Below, piece by piece: positions 43,631 to 46,900 of a DNA stretch of 46,900 nucleotides. The position numbers were made by a program, and so were the translations under genes. The DNA comes from Smithella sp. ME-1 (lineage in GTDB: Bacteria > Desulfobacterota > Syntrophia > Syntrophales > Smithellaceae): assembly GCA_000495415.1 (NCBI GenBank), contig AWGX01000549.1, positions 1 through 46,900 of the forward strand, read 5' to 3'. The notes under the pieces are model-generated. The model was not told where the DNA came from, did not search any database, and was given only the letters and a program-made list of their open reading frames with translations. The first letter of the stretch is position 1; every line of letters starts with the position of its first letter.

Positions 43631-44824
43631 ATGAACGGTAAAATGAACGGCGTCACACTCGTTGCAAATTGGGAACCCAAACCCGGTTTCAAATTGGGAG
43701 CAAAAGATATTGAAGGTCTCCAGACTTATCTGGGTAGTCAGGTGTGGCGCAATCCACGCTTCGAAATTCGTGAATATGATATTCCCACCCCAGGCGACGA
43801 TGAAGTTTTGATTGAGGTGAAAGCCTGTGGCATATGTGGCTCTGATGTTCATATGTCTCAAGCGACCGAAGATGGCTATATTTTCTATCCAGGATTGACG
43901 GGTTTTCCCAGTATTTTAGGACATGAACTTTCTGGAGTGGTTGTATCCGCTGGCAAGAAAGCTTTTGATAAATACACCAACAAGCCCTTCAAGGGGGGCG
44001 AGCCAGTCACAACCGAGGAAATGCTGTGGTGTGGCATGTGTAAACCTTGCGCCGATGGATATCCCAACCATTGTGAGCGACTGGATGAAATTGGTTTCAA
44101 TGTTAACGGAGCTTATGCCAAATACCTGGTAGTTCCTTCTCGAACGATTTGGAGTCTGGAACCATTGAAAGCAAGGTATAGTGGACAGGACCTGTTTGTG
44201 GCTGGAAGTTTGATTGAACCAACCTGTGTAGCTTACAATGCTGTCATCGAACGAGCTGGTGGTATTCGCCCAGGTGATCGTGTCGTTATTCTCGGGGCAG
44301 GTCCGGTTGGTATTGCCGCCTGTGCTATCCTGAAACGTGCAGGTGCTTCACAAGTCATTATCTCAGAAACCGAAGAAGTCCGTGCCCAGATGGCATTAAA
44401 ACTGGGTGCGGATTTTCACATCAATCCTCTCAAAGAGGACTTCGCGGATAGGATTCTGGAGATCACCCATGGTATGGGTGCTGACTTATTCATGGAAGCT
44501 ACTGGGTTGCCGGAAGTGGTTTACCCGGGCATCGAACGGGTGGTATGGGAAGGCCGCACATTGAACAGTAAGATCGTTGTTACTGCGCGCGCAGAGGCGA
44601 AGATGCCAGTGATGGGTGAGGTACTCCAGGTTCGTCGTGCCCAGATCATCGGTGCACAGGGACATTCAGGGCATGGGACGTTCCCACGTGTCATCGAATG
44701 TATGGCTTCAGGCATGGACATGACCCCCATGAGCACCAAAAAAATCAGTCTGGAAGAACTACCCGAAAATATCATTCGGTTGCAAACAGATCGTTCAGAA
44801 GTAAAAATTACGTACGTTGCCTAA
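43631..44824 (+). CDS. iolM: Zinc-dependent scyllo-inosose 3-dehydrogenase
   Basis: ATG 43631 has AAGGAG six bases before it. The 397-residue MDR enzyme has catalytic CGICGSDVHM and LGHELSGVV, structural-zinc CGMCKPCADGYPNHC and Rossmann VVILGAGPVGIAAC. The long N-terminal extension (GFKLGAKDIEGLQTYLGSQ) and the insert KKAFDKYTNKPFKGGEPV match Thermotoga IolM, which oxidises scyllo-inosose to 3-dehydro-scyllo-inosose (diketo-inositol) with NAD+. Its product is the substrate of IolN encoded just upstream. Confidence 0.83.
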   Translation: MNGKMNGVTLVANWEPKPGFKLGAKDIEGLQTYLGSQVWRNPRFEIREYDIPTPGDDEVLIEVKACGICGSDVHMSQATEDGYIFYPGLTGFPSILGHELSGVVVSAGKKAFDKYTNKPFKGGEPVTTEEMLWCGMCKPCADGYPNHCERLDEIGFNVNGAYAKYLVVPSRTIWSLEPLKARYSGQDLFVAGSLIEPTCVAYNAVIERAGGIRPGDRVVILGAGPVGIAACAILKRAGASQVIISETEEVRAQMALKLGADFHINPLKEDFADRILEITHGMGADLFMEATGLPEVVYPGIERVVWEGRTLNSKIVVTARAEAKMPVMGEVLQVRRAQIIGAQGHSGHGTFPRVIECMASGMDMTPMSTKKISLEELPENIIRLQTDRSEVKITYVA

Positions 44825-44841
44825 TTCTCTCCCTTGTCATA

Positions 44842-44878
44842 CCGGGTATCAACCACAGCAAATGTCGTTGATACCCGG
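44842..44878 (+). repeat. Hairpin between iolM and iolO
   Basis: CCGGGTATCAAC (44842-44853) pairs perfectly with 44867-44878 around a 13-nt loop. It ends 13 bases before the iolO ATG, without a T-tract. Confidence 0.75.
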
Positions 44879-44891
44879 CTAGAAAGTAAAA

Positions 44892-45701
44892 ATGAATTTA
44901 TCAATCGTATATACCACACAACACACAAAATTTCAGGCAGCCACCTTTTCGGGTGAATTGGATGCCAATCTGGCAAAAATTGCTGGATATGGTTACAACG
45001 GTGTTGAGCTTGCAATCCGGGATCCAGAACTGGTTGATATGGAAGAATTAGAAAAATTCCTTCATCAATATGACTTGAAAGTCCCGGCCATTGGCACCGG
45101 ACAGGCCTGGGGTGAAGAAGGATTATCCTTCACCGATCCGGTTCCTGCCATTCGTGAAGCTGCAATTCAACGCATTCAAAGCCACATTCCAATCGCAAAA
45201 AAATTAAATGCAGTCATAATCATCGGTCTGGTAAGAGGTATCTTAAAACCTGGTGTCAGTCATACACAGGCAATGGATTGGCTTCGTGAAGCATTACAAC
45301 AATGCACTTCTGTAGCAAAAGATCACAATGTACGCCTGGCTCTTGAACCCATTAATCGTTATGAAACCTCATTAATCAATAACGTTGCACAAGGTATGGA
45401 TCTCATCTCGGATGTCGGTGCTGATAATTTCGGTCTGTTATTGGATACATTTCACATGAATATTGAAGAACCTCAGATTGAGAAAAGCATCCAATTGTGT
45501 GGCAATCGGATTTTTCATTTCCATTTGGCCGACTCGAACCGCTGGTACCCTGGTGGTGGTCATCTGGATTTTGGATCAATTATCACATCCTTATACAATA
45601 CCGGATACACTGGATTTGTCTCAGGAGAATTTCTCCCCTACCCCGATGTGGATACTGCTGCACAGAAAAGCATTTTATATCTACGAAAAGTAATACAATA
45701 G
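44892..45701 (+). CDS. iolO: 5-keto-L-gluconate epimerase (xylose-isomerase-like TIM barrel)
   Basis: The 269-residue TIM barrel has GYNGVELAIRDP, a RLALEPINRYETSLIN strand with the metal Glu, GLLLDTFHMNIEE (Asp/His ligands), HFHLADSNRWYPGGGHLDF and a terminal Glu in VSGEFLP. This matches the IolO / D-tagatose 3-epimerase group. In Thermotoga IolO converts 5-keto-L-gluconate to D-tagaturonate, and here that product would go to UxaE of the first operon. Last gene of the unit, followed by a terminator. Confidence 0.82.
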   Translation: MNLSIVYTTQHTKFQAATFSGELDANLAKIAGYGYNGVELAIRDPELVDMEELEKFLHQYDLKVPAIGTGQAWGEEGLSFTDPVPAIREAAIQRIQSHIPIAKKLNAVIIIGLVRGILKPGVSHTQAMDWLREALQQCTSVAKDHNVRLALEPINRYETSLINNVAQGMDLISDVGADNFGLLLDTFHMNIEEPQIEKSIQLCGNRIFHFHLADSNRWYPGGGHLDFGSIITSLYNTGYTGFVSGEFLPYPDVDTAAQKSILYLRKVIQ

Positions 45702-45730
45702 CTTTATCAATTTTTTCTTTCCTGAATTTC

Positions 45731-45756
45731 AAACCTGGCTAGTCCAGGTTTTTTTC
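45731..45756 (+). terminator. Rho-independent terminator of the iol operon
   Basis: AAACCTGG (45731-45738), 5-nt loop, CCAGGTTT (45744-45751), then a T run to about 45755. It stands 29 bases after the iolO stop. Confidence 0.85.
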
Positions 45757-45920
45757 TTAAGAAAATTCACCTCAAGTTTAAGGAAATGATGAAACGTAGA
45801 CAAATTATCAGTTCTAATTCAAATCTTAGTTTAATCAATAATTTGAATGATTATTTGATACATTATACAAACTTGATAAAATCTTTTATCGCAACGCCAT
45901 TATTCGTGTAACATAATTAC

Positions 45921-46869
45921 ATGAGCCAATTAAAATATTCCTGGTAAAAAACATTACACGATTCAGCTCTGGTTGCTTTACATCGATCCAAAACAGATTC
46001 TCTCTTAATCAAAACGGATGATGAAAAAAAATAAGAGCAGCATATCAATATTGCAACCATCTGACCATAAAACACTCATGCACATTTTACATGGCATCAG
46101 CTTTATTACCAGAAAAGAAACGGAAAGCTGCACGAGCTTTGTGTTAATTTTGTCGTGTGAGTGACGACCTGATAGATTGTTGTATTCATTATCCCATGGC
46201 TTCGCTGGAAATTTGGCATCAGCAAAACCTGCATGATCACATTGATCAAACAGATGAAGTTGTCTTATAGCCTGGTCATATATCCAAAAGCAAATTAAAA
46301 TCCCCAATTATTATGGAGAACAACTTATCCAGCGGGTTGCTCAGGATAATGTCAAAAACCGTTATAAAATTTTCGAGGAATTAAGTAAATATTGTTGTAG
46401 TGTCGCTTCAATAGTTGGATTAATGTTCATGTTCATCATCGGTTTTAAGAATGAAAAAGCCTTCCTGTATGCCATTCGATTGGGAGTCGCTTTACAACTC
46501 ACAAATATCATAAGGGATATCGGCGAAGATTGGCAAAGAGGAAGGTTATACCTCCCGAAAAACGAAATGGAGCAATTCAACATAACAGAACAAGACATTC
46601 AATCAGGTATTGTCACTGAGAAGTGGCGAAAGTTTATGCGATTTCAAATTGAGCGAAACCATGGATTATATGCCGAGTCTCTGCCCGGAATTGCATTATT
46701 ACACAGAGAAGGTAGATTTGCCATTGGTGCGTCTGCAGAACTTTACTAGAAAATTTTGGAAGAAATAGAAAGAAATGATTATGATGTTTTCACGAAACAT
46801 GCTTTTGTGAAAAATTCCAAAAAAATCCAACAGCTACCTCAGGTTTGGTTCAATTCAATGTTTGGATAA
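45921..46869 (+). pseudogene. crtB: Decayed phytoene/squalene synthase (CrtB family)
   Basis: Assembling frames by eye gives a nearly full-length trans-isoprenyl-diphosphate synthase. ATG 45921 reads MSQLKYSW then TAA (45945); a one-base shift is needed in the A8 run at 46024-46031; then RAAYQYCNHLTIKHSCTFYMASALLPEKKRKAARAL, TAA (46145), FCRVSDDLID (first Asp-rich site). A frameshift at about 46265-46270 precedes AWSYIQKQIKIPNYYGEQL. The last long frame carries LGVALQLTNIIRDIGEDWQRGRLYLP (second Asp-rich site) up to TAG (46747), after which the frame continues through YDVFTKHAF to TAA 46867. Five lesions rule out a simple sequencing slip. The stretch 45757-45920 before it shows no gene. The enzyme would have made phytoene or squalene. 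Confidence 0.88.
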
Positions 46870-46900
46870 AAATCCAGGCACGGTAAATCCCAGCTCTATC

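Noticed and set aside
44892..45701. Mannonate dehydratase (UxuA) as the function of the last TIM-barrel gene
   Set aside because: Length (269 residues) and motifs fit the IolO/tagatose-epimerase group, not UxuA (about 350-390 residues).
46005..46307. A 100-codon reverse frame across the crtB remnant
   Set aside because: It is a shadow of the decayed crtB coding sequence; the forward strand gives clear CrtB motifs in this stretch.
45921..46749. Programmed frameshifting or stop-codon recoding in the crtB region
   Set aside because: Five separate lesions including three different in-frame stops and no slippery-site plus pseudoknot arrangement; decay is simpler.

Overview
The window looks like a piece of a low-to-medium GC, anaerobic Chloroflexota (Anaerolineae-like) chromosome. 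The clues are a secreted protein built from tandem repeats ending in a YNWFWNN motif, a polytopic protein with a DFWWYLRLG opening of a type I associate with that group, and a Thermotoga-like sugar-acid gene set. This taxonomic call is an inference from family content, not from a marker gene. No rRNA, tRNA, CRISPR array, insertion sequence or prophage gene was seen.

Layout. 1-8,360 holds the end of an alpha-2-macroglobulin-like protein (thioester Cys replaced), a VOC gene broken by deletion, a GntR-type regulator fused to a binding-protein domain with a strong inverted repeat upstream, a DHA2 drug exporter, small membrane proteins, a VIT1/CCC1 metal transporter and a three-repeat secreted protein. 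8,463-23,291 holds two convergent gene sets. The forward set is a luciferase-like (Mer-related) flavoprotein, a methyltetrahydropterin-methyltransferase-like protein and an HcnB/HcnC-type dehydrogenase, with a second HcnC-like gene upstream. The reverse set is a BMP-type ABC importer, followed in the same direction by a methenyltetrahydromethanopterin cyclohydrolase (Mch) and an ATZ/TRZ amidohydrolase. Together they suggest pterin-linked one-carbon metabolism or pterin salvage in a bacterium; the substrate is unknown. The HcnA iron-sulfur subunit survives only as a 15-codon stub, and HcnB has lost two of its four cluster cysteines.

23,339-29,931 (reverse) holds a NodB-like deacetylase with a changed metal motif, uxaC, a metallo-beta-lactamase-fold pseudogene, a PfkB kinase and a DUF47-PiT-PiT phosphate operon with a TTAACA direct repeat upstream.

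30,176-45,756 (forward) is the best-defined system: a LacI-type regulator and two transcription units, each preceded by the identical 14-bp palindrome TGCACACGTGTGCA. Unit 1 is lacI-uxaE-uxuB-larA-like-gnd-sugar kinase. Unit 2 is ADH-iolG-glcF-glcD-iolN-iolM-iolO. IolG, IolM, IolN and IolO make up the Thermotoga-type route inositol -> scyllo-inosose -> diketo-inositol -> 5-keto-L-gluconate -> D-tagaturonate; UxaE and UxuB carry it to D-mannonate. No mannonate dehydratase or KDPG aldolase is present. A nickel-racemase (LarA) homologue and a 6-phosphogluconate dehydrogenase lie next in the operon, so mannonate may be epimerised to gluconate and enter the pentose-phosphate pathway.

45,921-46,869 is a decayed phytoene/squalene synthase gene with at least five lesions. 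With the VOC, metallo-beta-lactamase and HcnA remnants it shows that genes are being lost in this genome.
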